DNA of 46,531 bases from Tepidibacter sp. (lineage in GTDB: Bacteria > Bacillota > Clostridia > Peptostreptococcales > Peptostreptococcaceae): contig NZ_JAOASI010000080.1 of assembly GCF_025210165.1 (NCBI RefSeq), positions 1 to 46,531 on the forward strand, read 5' to 3'. The position numbers and the translations under genes were made by a program. Shown piece after piece: positions 16,079-25,700 of this stretch. Each line of letters begins with the position of its first letter. The stretch's first letter is position 1. The notes under the pieces are model-generated. The model was not told where the DNA came from. It did not search any database and saw only the letters and a program-made list of their open reading frames with translations.

Positions 16079-16159
16079 AATTTCTCCCCCTTTTTATTTT
16101 TTACATAGTTTAGTTCTATATTATTTAACAATCTATAAAGTGAAACTTAATCTAGATGG

Positions 16160-16480
16160 AATTTTTACTCCAGCTTAATTTTTGGTTACGTAAGTAACCT
16201 TAAGAAGATGGAGTACTAACACTTTTAGTTTTTAGATTAATTATTAATTCTAAAAATGGATGTTATTAAAATGTTAGCGATTGGTTTAAATATTTTAAAA
16301 TACAACTTGTATTACATCGTTTGAATATCCGTTAAGAAAGTTCGTTGTCTGACCAACGGGAGTTCAGAACTTTTAGGATATTCAATAAGATGTAATGCTT
16401 AGTTGTATTTAAAATATTTAACACATGAGCGGTATTTTAATGACATCCATTTTAGCTTAAGCTCATTATTTTAATCATTG
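16160..16480 (+). ncRNA. Structured repeat element, diverged copy R1
   Basis: A hairpin (ACTCCA/TGGAGT enclosing GGTTAC-gtaa-GTAACC, 16167-16214) is followed by one long interrupted rod. In it GGATGTTATTAAAATG (16258-16273) pairs with the 3' arm ending ACATCC (16443-16448); TTAAATATTTTAAAATACAACT, ATTACATC and GAATATCC pair in turn with their 3' partners. The centre reads GTTAAGAAAGTTC, TGTCTGACC and GGGAGTTC. The three other copies share this centre and the helix order but differ in helix sequence, with paired changes. It fills the 433-base gap between rnhB and rbgA. Strand is assigned by comparison and expression is not shown. Confidence 0.6.
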
Positions 16481-16483
16481 TAT

Positions 16484-16519
16484 AAAAATAGAGAAAGAAT
16501 TAATTCTTTCTCTATTTTT
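16484..16519. terminator. Perfect 36-base palindromic terminator overlapping the rbgA stop
   Basis: AAAAATAGAGAAAGAATT is followed directly by its exact reverse complement. The palindrome covers the rbgA TAG codon (16512-16514) and ends in T or A runs on both strands, so it can terminate rbgA transcripts and any rightward transcript from the R1 element. Confidence 0.85.
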
Positions 16520-17381
16520 CAAAGTCCTCAGGCACTTCCAAAGTCATTTTCCCTGTTTTACCTTCTCTAAATTCATTTAAAACTATTTTTGCAACTCTTG
16601 TATAGTCTATTTCCTTACGTGCCATTAAGCATCCTCTTTTAACACCTATAGTTTCCATAGTTTCAAGAGGTGTTTGACCTAATTCTTCTAGCTTATATCT
16701 TTCTTTTAAGTTTTCAGGATATATAAGTTCAAGCTTTTCTATAAATCTTAAAGCTAGTGTCTCTATATCTAATATTTCATCCTTTATAGCTCTGGTGAAT
16801 GCTAGGTTCATAGCAACATTCTCATCTTCAAATCTTGGCCAAAGTATTCCAGGTGTATCTAAAAGCTCCAAGTTACCCTTTAGTTTAACCCATTGATTTC
16901 CTTTTGTAACTCCAGGTCTATCTCCAGTTTGAGCACTCTTTCTACCAGCAAGCTTATTTATAAGGGTTGATTTTCCTACATTCGGAACTCCAACTATCAT
17001 AAGTCTTATAGGTCTTTCTTTTCTTCCTTTTTTTATCAAGGATTCCATTTTTTCTTTTGTTACTTCTCTACACTCCTGAATTATTTTATCTACACCTTTT
17101 CCAGATATTGTATTAACAGGTATAGCCTTAACTCCTTGTGATTCATAGTAATCTTGCCATAATTTTATCTTGCTCGGGTCTGCCATATCGAACTTATTTA
17201 AAACTACAACCTTTGGCTTGTCCTTTATTATATTATCTACATCTGGATTTTTACTACTAAATGGAATCCTACTATCTAATAACTCTACTACTACATCTAT
17301 GAGCTTTAAATTTTTTTGTAATGATTCTTTAGTTTTTTTCATATGTCCTGGATACCAGTTTATATTCATTCTATTATCCAT
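16512..17381 (-). CDS. rbgA: Ribosome biogenesis GTPase RbgA (YlqF)
   Basis: This 289-residue protein is a circularly permuted GTPase: the G4 motif NKFDMAD (about 61-67) precedes G1 GVPNVGKS (about 129-136), and G3 is DTPG (about 175-178). The N-terminal INWYPGHMKKTKE is diagnostic for RbgA. It assembles the 50S subunit late, together with L16 and associated proteins. GGATGTG precedes the start, and the gene lies after rplS as in many Firmicutes. Confidence 0.97.
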   Translation of the reverse strand: MDNRMNINWYPGHMKKTKESLQKNLKLIDVVVELLDSRIPFSSKNPDVDNIIKDKPKVVVLNKFDMADPSKIKLWQDYYESQGVKAIPVNTISGKGVDKIIQECREVTKEKMESLIKKGRKERPIRLMIVGVPNVGKSTLINKLAGRKSAQTGDRPGVTKGNQWVKLKGNLELLDTPGILWPRFEDENVAMNLAFTRAIKDEILDIETLALRFIEKLELIYPENLKERYKLEELGQTPLETMETIGVKRGCLMARKEIDYTRVAKIVLNEFREGKTGKMTLEVPEDFEK

Positions 17382-17429
17382 ATTATCACATCCATTTTAT
17401 TATTATAATGCATATTCCCTATATATTAA

Positions 17430-17452
17430 AAGGGACTGTAAAACAGTCCCAT
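17430..17452 (-). terminator. Terminator after rplS
   Basis: GGGACTGT-tttt-ACAGTCCC forms a tight hairpin followed by TTTT on the minus strand, 5 bases after rplS. rbgA begins 50 bases further on. Confidence 0.8.
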
Positions 17453-17456
17453 TAAA

Positions 17457-17798
17457 TTACTTAGCTTCTTTAATTTTAGCTTTCTTTCCAACTCTTTCAC
17501 GGATGTAGTAGATTTTAGATCTTCTAACTTTACCTCTTCTAGTTACTTCAATTTTTTCTATTTTTGGAGAGTGAACAGGTAATACCTTTTCAACACCTAC
17601 ACCAAAAGATATTTTTCTTACAGTGAAAGTTTCTCTAGCTCCTCCACCTTGTCTTTTGATAACTAATCCTTCGAAAACCTGAACTCTTTCTCTTTTACCT
17701 TCTTTGATCTTGATGTGTACTCTTACAGTATCACCAGTTCCAAATGCAGGTATTTCTTTCTTAAGTTGTTCTTGCTCAATAGCTCTTATTATATCCAT
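17457..17798 (-). CDS. rplS: Large ribosomal subunit protein bL19
   Basis: This 113-residue protein matches the full length of bL19, with [32 protein letters not shown] and [20 protein letters not shown]. It lies at the 30S-50S interface. GGAGGAAG precedes the ATG. The 79-base upstream leader can form a small hairpin, listed separately. Confidence 0.98.
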   Translation of the reverse strand: MDIIRAIEQEQLKKEIPAFGTGDTVRVHIKIKEGKRERVQVFEGLVIKRQGGGARETFTVRKISFGVGVEKVLPVHSPKIEKIEVTRRGKVRRSKIYYIRERVGKKAKIKEAK

Positions 17799-17818
17799 GT
17801 TTCTTCCTCCTAATCATA

Positions 17819-17852
17819 GACGTTCTTAATACATTCATAACAGAGGAACGCC
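17819..17852 (-). promoter_or_regulatory. Putative L19-type leader hairpin of rplS
   Basis: On the minus strand GGCGUUC (17852-17846) can pair with GAACGUC (17825-17819) with one G-U pair, just upstream of the rplS ribosome binding site. Position and size resemble the L19 leader motif reported in Firmicutes. I cannot run the covariance model, so the family name is tentative. Confidence 0.45.
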
Positions 17853-17877
17853 CGTTATTTTCAACCATTAAATTCTA

Positions 17878-18633
17878 TCACTTTTTTTTATTATTTGCAA
17901 GAGTTTTTGATTTTTTTTGTATATATTTCTTGTCTTTATGGGTTAATACAGCTTTTTTCATCAAATCAGGTCTTTTTTGTATAGTTATATCTATAGATTG
18001 TTCTCTTCTCCACTGATCTATATTTTTATGATTTCCAGATAACAATACATCAGGAACTCTTTGCTTCATAAATTCTCTAGGTCTTGTATAATGAGGATAT
18101 TCAAGTAAATTATCTTTAAATGACTCTTCCTCAAATGATTCATCCTGACCTAAAACACCAGATATTAGTCTAGATATAGAATCTATTAGTATAAGTGCCG
18201 GAAGCTCCCCTCCTGTTAAAACATAATCTCCTATTGATATCTCATGAGTTACTATACTATCTATTATTCTTTGATCTACTCCCTCATAATGACCACATAA
18301 AAGTATTATGTCATTATCAAGTGAGAATTTCTCAGCCATTTCCTGTTTATATACCTTTCCTTTTGGTGTTAAGTATATAACCTTTGGATCTTTTATATTA
18401 AATTTTTCTATTATATGCATATATGTATCGTATATCGGCTGTGGAGTCATAACCATACCTGCTCCTCCACCAAATGGATAGTCATCTACTTTTTTATGCT
18501 TATTATTTGAAAAATCTCTTATATTATAAAGCTTTATGTCTATTAAACCCTTTTCATTAGCTCTTTTCATTATACTCTCATTTATATATGACTCAAATAT
18601 TTGAGGAAATAATGTCATTACATGAATTCTCAT
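17878..18633 (-). CDS. trmD: tRNA (guanine-37-N1)-methyltransferase
   Basis: This 251-residue SPOUT methyltransferase uses S-adenosylmethionine to make m1G37 in tRNA and so prevents frameshifting. Motifs are HVMTLFPQIFESY, DDYPFGGGAGMVM, LLCGHYEGVDQRI and IGDYVLTGGELPAL, which form the trefoil-knot cofactor site, and YTRPREF. Its ATG overlaps the rimM TGA (ATGA). The last 25 residues are Lys-rich. Confidence 0.97.
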   Translation of the reverse strand: MRIHVMTLFPQIFESYINESIMKRANEKGLIDIKLYNIRDFSNNKHKKVDDYPFGGGAGMVMTPQPIYDTYMHIIEKFNIKDPKVIYLTPKGKVYKQEMAEKFSLDNDIILLCGHYEGVDQRIIDSIVTHEISIGDYVLTGGELPALILIDSISRLISGVLGQDESFEEESFKDNLLEYPHYTRPREFMKQRVPDVLLSGNHKNIDQWRREQSIDITIQKRPDLMKKAVLTHKDKKYIQKKSKTLANNKKK

Positions 18634-19136
18634 TCTATCATTCCTTCTATTGGGTCTATTATCATCTTTTTATCTTCAATACTAAGCTTTGGAACAAATT
18701 TTTTAATAGCTGGAATTAATATTTCTTTATTTTCATCATTCTTTATTAAGTAAACATCATTAGCTCCAGTTTGTAATACTTCATCTAAAACTCCGATATA
18801 TTCTCCATCTACTGTATATGCTTTTATTCCTATTAAATCCGATACAAAGTATTCATCATCTTCAAGTTTTCTAGCATTTTCTCTTGGTATTTTAAGATAT
18901 TTTTTTATAAGCTTTTGAGCATCATCTATACTATCTATTCCCTTTATTTTTAATATAGCTAAATCTCCTTTGTATCTTACTTTCTCGATCTCATATTTTG
19001 TCTCTTTATCATTTTCTATATATACCCAATCTATTTCTTCAAATCTCTCTTTGTAATCCGTTAGTGGGTATACTCTCATTTCACCCTTTAAGCCTTGAAC
19101 CTTTACTATTTGACCAACTTTAAAGTATTGTACCAT
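18630..19136 (-). CDS. rimM: Ribosome maturation factor RimM
   Basis: This 168-residue protein has an N-terminal RimM domain (VGQIVKVQGLKGEMRVYPLT) and a C-terminal PRC-barrel (DDEYFVSDLIGIKAYT, LIPAIKKFVPKL). It aids 16S 3'-domain maturation by binding uS19. The ATG at 19136 is chosen over a GTG three codons upstream, which lies inside the GGTAGGTG site. Confidence 0.96.
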   Translation of the reverse strand: MVQYFKVGQIVKVQGLKGEMRVYPLTDYKERFEEIDWVYIENDKETKYEIEKVRYKGDLAILKIKGIDSIDDAQKLIKKYLKIPRENARKLEDDEYFVSDLIGIKAYTVDGEYIGVLDEVLQTGANDVYLIKNDENKEILIPAIKKFVPKLSIEDKKMIIDPIEGMIE

Positions 19137-19164
19137 TATTTTCACCTACCTTTAATTATGCACA

Positions 19165-19194
19165 AAAAGGATTAGGGTTAACCCTAATCCTTTT
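19165..19194 (-). terminator. Palindromic terminator inside the operon between khpA and rimM
   Basis: AAAAGGATTAGGG-TTAA-CCCTAATCCTTTT is a perfect 30-base palindrome with a T run on the minus strand. It overlaps the khpA stop codon and probably lowers transcription of rimM-trmD relative to rpsP-khpA. Confidence 0.75.
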
Positions 19195-19423
19195 ATTGAA
19201 CAATCTCAACACTAACTTGTTTATTCTGCCTAATAGCAGCAGATTTAACTAAGGTTCTAATAGCCTTTGCTATTCTACCTTGTTTCCCTATAACCTTACC
19301 CATGTCTTCTTGGGCAACTTTAAGTTCTATGATTATAGAGTGTGTTCCTTCGGTCTCTTTAACAACAACTTCATCAGGGTTATCAACTAGAGATTTAGCT
19401 ATCTTTTCGACCAATTCTCTCAT
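19193..19423 (-). CDS. khpA: KH-domain RNA-binding protein KhpA
   Basis: This 76-residue single type-II KH domain has the GxxG loop in MGKVIGKQGRIAKAIRTLVK. KhpA pairs with KhpB in Gram-positives to bind RNA and affect cell elongation. AGGAGGTG precedes the ATG. It follows rpsP by 27 bases, the usual order. Confidence 0.95.
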   Translation of the reverse strand: MRELVEKIAKSLVDNPDEVVVKETEGTHSIIIELKVAQEDMGKVIGKQGRIAKAIRTLVKSAAIRQNKQVSVEIVQ

Positions 19424-19450
19424 GATACCACCTCCTACTTAGAAGGATAT

Positions 19451-19696
19451 CTATTCCATAATTCCGTTTTTCTTAAATAAAGACTTAACAGTATCAGTTG
19501 GTTGAGCACCATCTTTTAACCATTTAGAAGCTCTTTCATCATCTATCTTGATTTGCTTTGGTTGAGAAACTGGATTGTAGTATCCGATTTCTTCGATGAA
19601 CTTACCATCTCTTGGCGAACGAGAATCAGCAACAACTATTCTATAAAAAGGTTTTTTGTTAGCACCCATTCTTTTTAATCTTATCTTAACTGCCAT
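19451..19696 (-). CDS. rpsP: Small ribosomal subunit protein bS16
   Basis: This 81-residue protein starts [20 protein letters not shown] and contains [20 protein letters not shown]. The ATG at 19696 is the true start; an upstream in-frame GTG is part of the GGGAGGTG ribosome binding site. It is 21 bases after ffh. Confidence 0.98.
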   Translation of the reverse strand: MAVKIRLKRMGANKKPFYRIVVADSRSPRDGKFIEEIGYYNPVSQPKQIKIDDERASKWLKDGAQPTDTVKSLFKKNGIME

Positions 19697-19717
19697 GTGT
19701 TTCACCTCCCTTAAAAT

Positions 19718-21073
19718 TTATAATTTATTTCCAAAGAAAGGAAATTTCATTTTTCCTCCCTTTTTCATACTTTTCTCTAAGTCTCCAAATTGCTTCATCA
19801 TTTTTTTAGTTTGTTCAAACTGCTTTACAAGCCTGTTAACTTCTTGTACTTTAGTTCCACTACCATTTGCAATCCTTCTTCTTCTACTTGCATTAAGAAT
19901 TGATGGGTCTCTTCTTTCTTTTTTTGTCATAGACCTTATGATAGCTTCTATTCTTTTAATTTCTTTATCATCAAAGCTTATATTCTTTAGCTCTTTTGAT
20001 CCACTCATACCAGGAATCATTTCCATAATCTTATTCAAAGGACCTAAGTTCTTTACTTGTTCCATTTGAGTTAAGAAATCTTCAAAATCAAATTCCTGAT
20101 TTTTAATCTTAGCTTCTAATTCCTTAGCTTTCTTAACGTCTATAGCTTGTTCAGCTTTTTCTATTAAAGACAATACATCTCCCATTCCAAGAATTCTCGA
20201 TGCCATTCTATCTGGGTGAAATGCCTCTAAATCATCAAGCTTTTCTCCCATACCTATAAATTTTATAGGCTTTCTTGTAACAGATCTTACTGAAAGTGCA
20301 GCTCCACCTCTAGTATCTCCATCTAGCTTAGTAAGAACTACTCCATCTATTCCTAATGCTTCATTGAAATTCTCAGCAACATTTACAGCATCTTGACCTG
20401 TCATAGAATCTATAACTAATAGTATTTCATGAGGCTTAACCTCAGCTTTTACATTTTTCAATTCATCCATTAAAAGTTCATCTATATGAAGTCTACCAGC
20501 TGTATCTATAATAACAACGTCATTATTATGACTTAGTGCATGGTTAATTCCTTCTTTTGCTATATTAACAGGATTTTCTTTGTCTCCCATTGAAAAAACC
20601 GGTATTTCAAGTTGACTTCCTACAACTTGTAGCTGTTTAATAGCCGCTGGTCTATATACATCACAGGCTACTAATAAAGGCTTTTTACCTTGTTTTTTTA
20701 GTAATCCTCCTAATTTTCCTCCAGTAGTAGTTTTACCTGCTCCTTGAAGTCCAACTAACATTATTACAGTAGGAGGCTTTGATGCAAAGCTTATTTTACT
20801 TTGAACATTTCCCATTAAATCTGTAAGTTCTTCATTAACTATCTTTATTACATGCTGTCCCGGAGTTAGACTCTCCATTACTTCTTGACCTACTGCTCTT
20901 TCTTTAACTTTATTTACAAATTCTTTTACAACCTTAAAGTTAACATCGGCCTCAAGAAGTGCAAGCTTTACTTCTCTCATAGCATCTTTAACATCTTTTT
21001 CATTTAACTTACCCTTGCCTTTTAACTTTCCAAGAGTACCTTGAAGTTTTTCTGCTAATCCTTCAAAAATCAT
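19718..21073 (-). CDS. ffh: Signal recognition particle protein Ffh
   Basis: This 451-residue GTPase has an N-terminal four-helix bundle, the G domain (G1 GLQGAGKTT near 105-113, DTAGRLH, TKLDGDTRGGA) and a C-terminal M domain with GMSGSKELKN and RRRRIANGSGTKVQEVNRL, the SRP-RNA-binding region. The tail is Met-poor but basic (MKKGGKMKFPFFGN). It targets membrane proteins co-translationally with FtsY. It overlaps ylxM by 4 bases. Confidence 0.98.
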   Translation of the reverse strand: MIFEGLAEKLQGTLGKLKGKGKLNEKDVKDAMREVKLALLEADVNFKVVKEFVNKVKERAVGQEVMESLTPGQHVIKIVNEELTDLMGNVQSKISFASKPPTVIMLVGLQGAGKTTTGGKLGGLLKKQGKKPLLVACDVYRPAAIKQLQVVGSQLEIPVFSMGDKENPVNIAKEGINHALSHNNDVVIIDTAGRLHIDELLMDELKNVKAEVKPHEILLVIDSMTGQDAVNVAENFNEALGIDGVVLTKLDGDTRGGAALSVRSVTRKPIKFIGMGEKLDDLEAFHPDRMASRILGMGDVLSLIEKAEQAIDVKKAKELEAKIKNQEFDFEDFLTQMEQVKNLGPLNKIMEMIPGMSGSKELKNISFDDKEIKRIEAIIRSMTKKERRDPSILNASRRRRIANGSGTKVQEVNRLVKQFEQTKKMMKQFGDLEKSMKKGGKMKFPFFGNKL

Positions 21074-21438
21074 CTCAACAACTCCCTACAAATTTCTTCT
21101 AGATTTTCAATCTTAGGGACTAAACTATTAAAATTATTATCAACTTTAATTTCTTCTTTTATATCAACAACTTTTTTAAACAAGCTCTCTATTAGCTTAT
21201 TTCTTTTATTTGATTTTTCTACTAGATTTAGTTTTTTTTCGTAATCTTGTAAAATCTTCTCAGCTCTTTTTAAAGTGTCATAGACCCCTTGTCTTGAAAT
21301 TTTAAGATTTTCGCTAATCTCACCTAATGAATAATCCTCATTATAGTATAGATTAACTGCTTCTCTTTGTTTTTCAGTTAAAAGTTCTTTATAAAAATCG
21401 AATAAAATACCAATCTCTATGACTTTGTTTAATTCCAT
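21070..21438 (-). CDS. ylxM: YlxM-family (UPF0122) helix-turn-helix protein, SRP-associated
   Basis: This 122-residue protein starts MELNKVIEIGILFDFYKELL. The sigma-70-region-4-like helix-turn-helix reads LTEKQREAVNLYYNEDYSLG and ISENLKISRQGVYDTLKRAE. YlxM homologues modulate the SRP-FtsY cycle. The ATG at 21438 has a weak GGGAAGTG site; a TTG five codons upstream is unlikely. It is the first gene of the ylxM-ffh-rpsP transcript. Confidence 0.93.
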   Translation of the reverse strand: MELNKVIEIGILFDFYKELLTEKQREAVNLYYNEDYSLGEISENLKISRQGVYDTLKRAEKILQDYEKKLNLVEKSNKRNKLIESLFKKVVDIKEEIKVDNNFNSLVPKIENLEEICRELLR

Positions 21439-21491
21439 ATTAACACTTCCCAAAGAATTATAAGTGTAAAGCTTGTCGCCTTTACAGATGT

Positions 21492-21520
21492 ATTTTATAT
21501 CAGATAATCCATCTTGTCAA
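21492..21520 (-). promoter_or_regulatory. Promoter of the ylxM-ffh-rpsP operon
   Basis: TTGACA (21520-21515) and TAAAAT (21497-21492) are 17 bases apart on the minus strand. The transcript leader then contains a small hairpin (GTAAAG...CTTTAC, near 21466-21485). Confidence 0.8.
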
Positions 21521-21529
21521 TAATTTTTA

Positions 21530-22726
21530 TTAATTTTCGTCACCAAATAATGCTTTTACAAAATCTTTAGCATCAAAATCTTGAAGATCCTCCATTTTTT
21601 CTCCAACACCTATAAGTTTAACAGGTACATCAAGCTCTGATTTTACAGCCAGTACAACTCCACCTTTTGCCGTTCCGTCAAGTTTTGTAAGTACTATACC
21701 AGTTATATTAGCTGCTTCTTTAAATGTTTTTGCCTGAGATACTGCATTTTGACCAGTTGTAGAATCAACTACAAGTAACACTTCTTTTGTAGCTTGTGGA
21801 TATTCTCTATCTACAATTTTAAATACCTTACCTAGTTCATTCATAAGATTCTTTTTATTATGAAGTCTACCAGCTGTATCACATATTAATACATCTGCCT
21901 TTCTAGATTTTGCTGCAGCTATTGCATCAAATATTACAGCTCCAGGATCTGACCCTTCTGAATGATTTATCATATCCACTCCAACTCTATTAGCCCAAAC
22001 TTGTAATTGGTCAATAGCTGCTGCTCTAAATGTATCTCCCGCAGCTAGTAATACACTTTTTCCTTCCTTTTTAAACCTATTAGCCATTTTTCCTATTGTA
22101 GTAGTTTTTCCTACTCCATTAACACCGACAACTAATATAATAGCTGGAGATGGTTCTATGTTTAGATTTGATTGTTCATCACTTAATATATCAGAAAGTA
22201 TTTCCTTAAGTTCGTCTCTAACATCTATTGCCTCTGTTATTTTTTTACTCTTCACTCTATCTCTAAGCTGCTCTACAATATCCATTGTAGTATTAACACC
22301 AACATCTGATGTTATAAGTATTTCTTCTAAATCTTCAAATAGCTCTTCATCTACTTTTACATATGCTTTTAAAAGTTGATCTACTCTATCTGTTATACCC
22401 TTCTTTGTTTTAGATAATCCATCTTTAAGTCTTGAAAATAGACCTACCTTTTCTTCTTCTTGCTTTTCTTTAATTTCTTCTAATTTTTCCTCTATTACTT
22501 CTTCTAAATCTTGCTCAACATATTCATCAATACTTATTTCATCTACGTTAAGTCCCTCTTGCTCTACTTCATCTTTAATCTCTTCTTTAATTTCATTTTC
22601 AGGTTCTTCATTCTTTTGAACTTCGTCATCTTTATCTTCTTCTATTTTTTCTTCAACTTCCTGAATTTCTTGTTCTACTTCTTGGTCTTCTTTTTTCTTA
22701 AACTTATCAAATATTTTTTTTAACAT
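21530..22726 (-). CDS. ftsY: Signal recognition particle receptor FtsY
   Basis: This 398-residue protein has an acidic, Glu-rich N-terminal third (about 1-100) and an NG domain: GVNGVGKTTTIGKMA (G1), GDTFRAAAIDQLQVW, CDTAGRLHNK and LTKLDGTAKGG. It docks SRP-bound ribosomes at the membrane. It follows smc by 10 bases and has GGAGG before the ATG. Confidence 0.97.
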   Translation of the reverse strand: MLKKIFDKFKKKEDQEVEQEIQEVEEKIEEDKDDEVQKNEEPENEIKEEIKDEVEQEGLNVDEISIDEYVEQDLEEVIEEKLEEIKEKQEEEKVGLFSRLKDGLSKTKKGITDRVDQLLKAYVKVDEELFEDLEEILITSDVGVNTTMDIVEQLRDRVKSKKITEAIDVRDELKEILSDILSDEQSNLNIEPSPAIILVVGVNGVGKTTTIGKMANRFKKEGKSVLLAAGDTFRAAAIDQLQVWANRVGVDMINHSEGSDPGAVIFDAIAAAKSRKADVLICDTAGRLHNKKNLMNELGKVFKIVDREYPQATKEVLLVVDSTTGQNAVSQAKTFKEAANITGIVLTKLDGTAKGGVVLAVKSELDVPVKLIGVGEKMEDLQDFDAKDFVKALFGDEN

Positions 22727-22736
22727 AATTTACCTC

Positions 22737-25700
22737 CTAGCTAGCATTTTCATTAGTTAATTCTTGTGCTTGTTCCAGTTTTAGACTGAGTACTTTAGAT
22801 ATTGCTTTTTGCTCCATAGTTACACCATATATATAATCTGACACCTGCATAGTTCCTCTTCTATGCGTTATAGCTATAAATTGAGTATCTTTAGATAATT
22901 CTCTTAAGAATTCTCCATATCTATAAATATTAGCATCATCAAGAGGTGCCTCAATCTCATCTAATACGCAAAACGGTGTAGGTCTTGTGCTTATTATACT
23001 GAATAATATAGCTATTGCTGTTAATGCTTTTTCTCCTCCAGATAAAAGATTTATATTTTTAAGCTTTTTACCAGGAGGTTGTGCTATTATTTCTATATCA
23101 CTTTGTAAAATATTAGAAGGATCTACTATCTTAAGTTCTCCATATCCTCCACCAAATAGTTTTTTATAAATAACCATATAATACTCATTTATTCTCTTAA
23201 AGTTAATGCTAAATTCATTTCTCATATTAGACTCAAGATCTATTATTAATTTTTCTATTGATTCTATAGACTTTTCAAGATCCTTCTTTTGCTCTTCATA
23301 AAAATCATATCTTTCTTTTACCTCTTTATATTCTTGTATAGAATCAAGATTTACATTCCCAATTCTTTTTATTTGATTTTTTAGATTTTCTATTTTTTTC
23401 TTATCTATTTCTATTTCATCATTTTTTAGTGATGTAGCATCTTTAAATGTAAGCTCATAATCTTCCCATAATTTATTGAAATAATTTTCTTGACTAACTT
23501 CAAGCTTATCTATCTTTGATTCTACCTTATACATACTTTCTTTTAATTGAGTATAATTTTCTTCTTTTGTTTTAAAATCTTCTTTTTTATCTTTTATCTC
23601 TTTTAGTATATTTAACTTATCATTTTTATAATCTTCATATTTCTTATTAAGATTTATAATTTGTTCTTTTAATTCTTCTTTTTCAACCTTTATTAAGATT
23701 TTCTTTTCACTTACATTTTGCCTTTCTAAATCTGAGCTTTTCATCTCTTTTTCTTTTGTATCTATATTATTTTCTAAATCCTTTATATAATCTTTTAACA
23801 TTTGAATTTGATTTTTATTATTTTCATACACTTGAGTATATTTAGCTATTTCAAGCTTTACTTCATTTAAAACTTTTATATCAGACTCATACTTGTTTTT
23901 ATATTCTTGCTTTTTAATATCTATATCCTTTATAGTTTGCTCTATTTCAGATGTTTTAGCATCAATCTTTTTTATTTCTTCGTTTAATTTATTTATTAAT
24001 TCATTAGTATATGAAAGATTGTCGTTAAAGCCTAATTCTTCTTTTTCTAATTTAGATTTTGTCTGCTGCACTATATTTATATCTTCTTTAATGTTATTAA
24101 TATCTGAATGAATTTTAAAAATTATTTTTTCCTTTTCTTGTATAGATTCTTCTAAACTTGATATTTTACCCTTTTTTACTTCTAATTCCTGTTCTGTACT
24201 CAACTTGTCTTCTAATAGATTTTGTATTTCTAATTTTTCTTTTTCTATATTTTCTTTAAATTCTTCTATCATTCTTTTTCTTGATAATAAGTTGTTAACT
24301 GATTTCACACTACCACCAGTTAATGAACCTCCTGAATTAAATACATCTCCTTTTAAGGTTACTATTTTATACTTATAATTAGTCATTTTACCAAGCTTTA
24401 TAGCACAGTCTATATCATCTACAAATATAGTTCTTCCAAGTATATTTTCTATTATATTTTTAAACTCATATTCAAATTTAACTATATCACTTGCTACTCC
24501 TATTAAACCATCTATATTAGGTATTTCATTTACGTTTACTTTTCTAGGTTTTATTATATTAATAGGTAAAAAAGTTACTCTTCCAAGATTCCCCTGCTTT
24601 AAGTAAGAAATAGCTTGTTTTGCACTATATTCGTCTTTTGTAATAACATTTTGAAGAGAAGATCCCATTGCTACTTCAACAGCAAGCTCATATTCTTTAT
24701 CTACTTTTATAACCTCTGCAACAGCACCTTTAATTCCAGGAAGTTTTTTATTTTTAAGTACCTCTTTTACTCCTCTATAAAAACCTTCATACCTATTTTC
24801 CATCTCAACATATACATTTAACTTAGACTTATATTCATTTATTTTAAATTTTTTATTGTTGATATTAGATTCAATATTCTTAAGATTTGAAATAGATGAG
24901 TTTAAATTATTTATTTCTTCATTTTTATTTAATTTCAACTCTTTAATAATATCGTTATTCTCTTTTTCAATTTCTACATTAGTTTGTAGTTCAGATTTCT
25001 TATTTTCAATCTGTAAAATTATCTCATTTATATCTTCTCTAACTTCTACTTTTCTATTTTGTATATTTTCAACACTGGTATTCAAACTTGAAAGCCTTAT
25101 ATTTTTATTATTTTTTTCATCTAATAAATTTATTGCATCATTTTTTAAATCTTCAATTCTTTGCTCTATACAGTTCAGTTCAAGCATACCTTTATCTGTA
25201 CTTCCTTGAATCTCTTTTTTATTTTTATTTAGATTTTCAAGTTTTAAATAAAGCTTATCATTATCATCAGTTAAAACTTTTAATTCTTCTTCTTTTTTAA
25301 GCTTTTTTGATTTTAATTCAGATAATTCTTTTTCATTTCTTTGTTTATTAATCTGTATATTCTTTATTTTTTCATCTATTAAATTTAATTCTGCTATTTT
25401 TTTATCTATACCTACTTGAATTTGATGTATGCTTTCATTAGAGTCTGTTATTTTAATTTCTAATTCAGATAATTTTTTTTCTATATCTATAATCTGTTCT
25501 TCTTGACTTTTCTTTGTTTTTTCTAAGTCTTCAAGCTGCTGGCAAAGTATCTTGCTGTGATTGTTTATCTCTTTTAGTTCAACATCAAGGGATTCTATTT
25601 CTCTTATATAAGAGTTTACTTGAAGTAATTTAAGTTCTTCATTAAGCTTTATATATTTTAGAGACTTTTCCTTTTGTATCTCTAGAGGTTTTAATTGATT

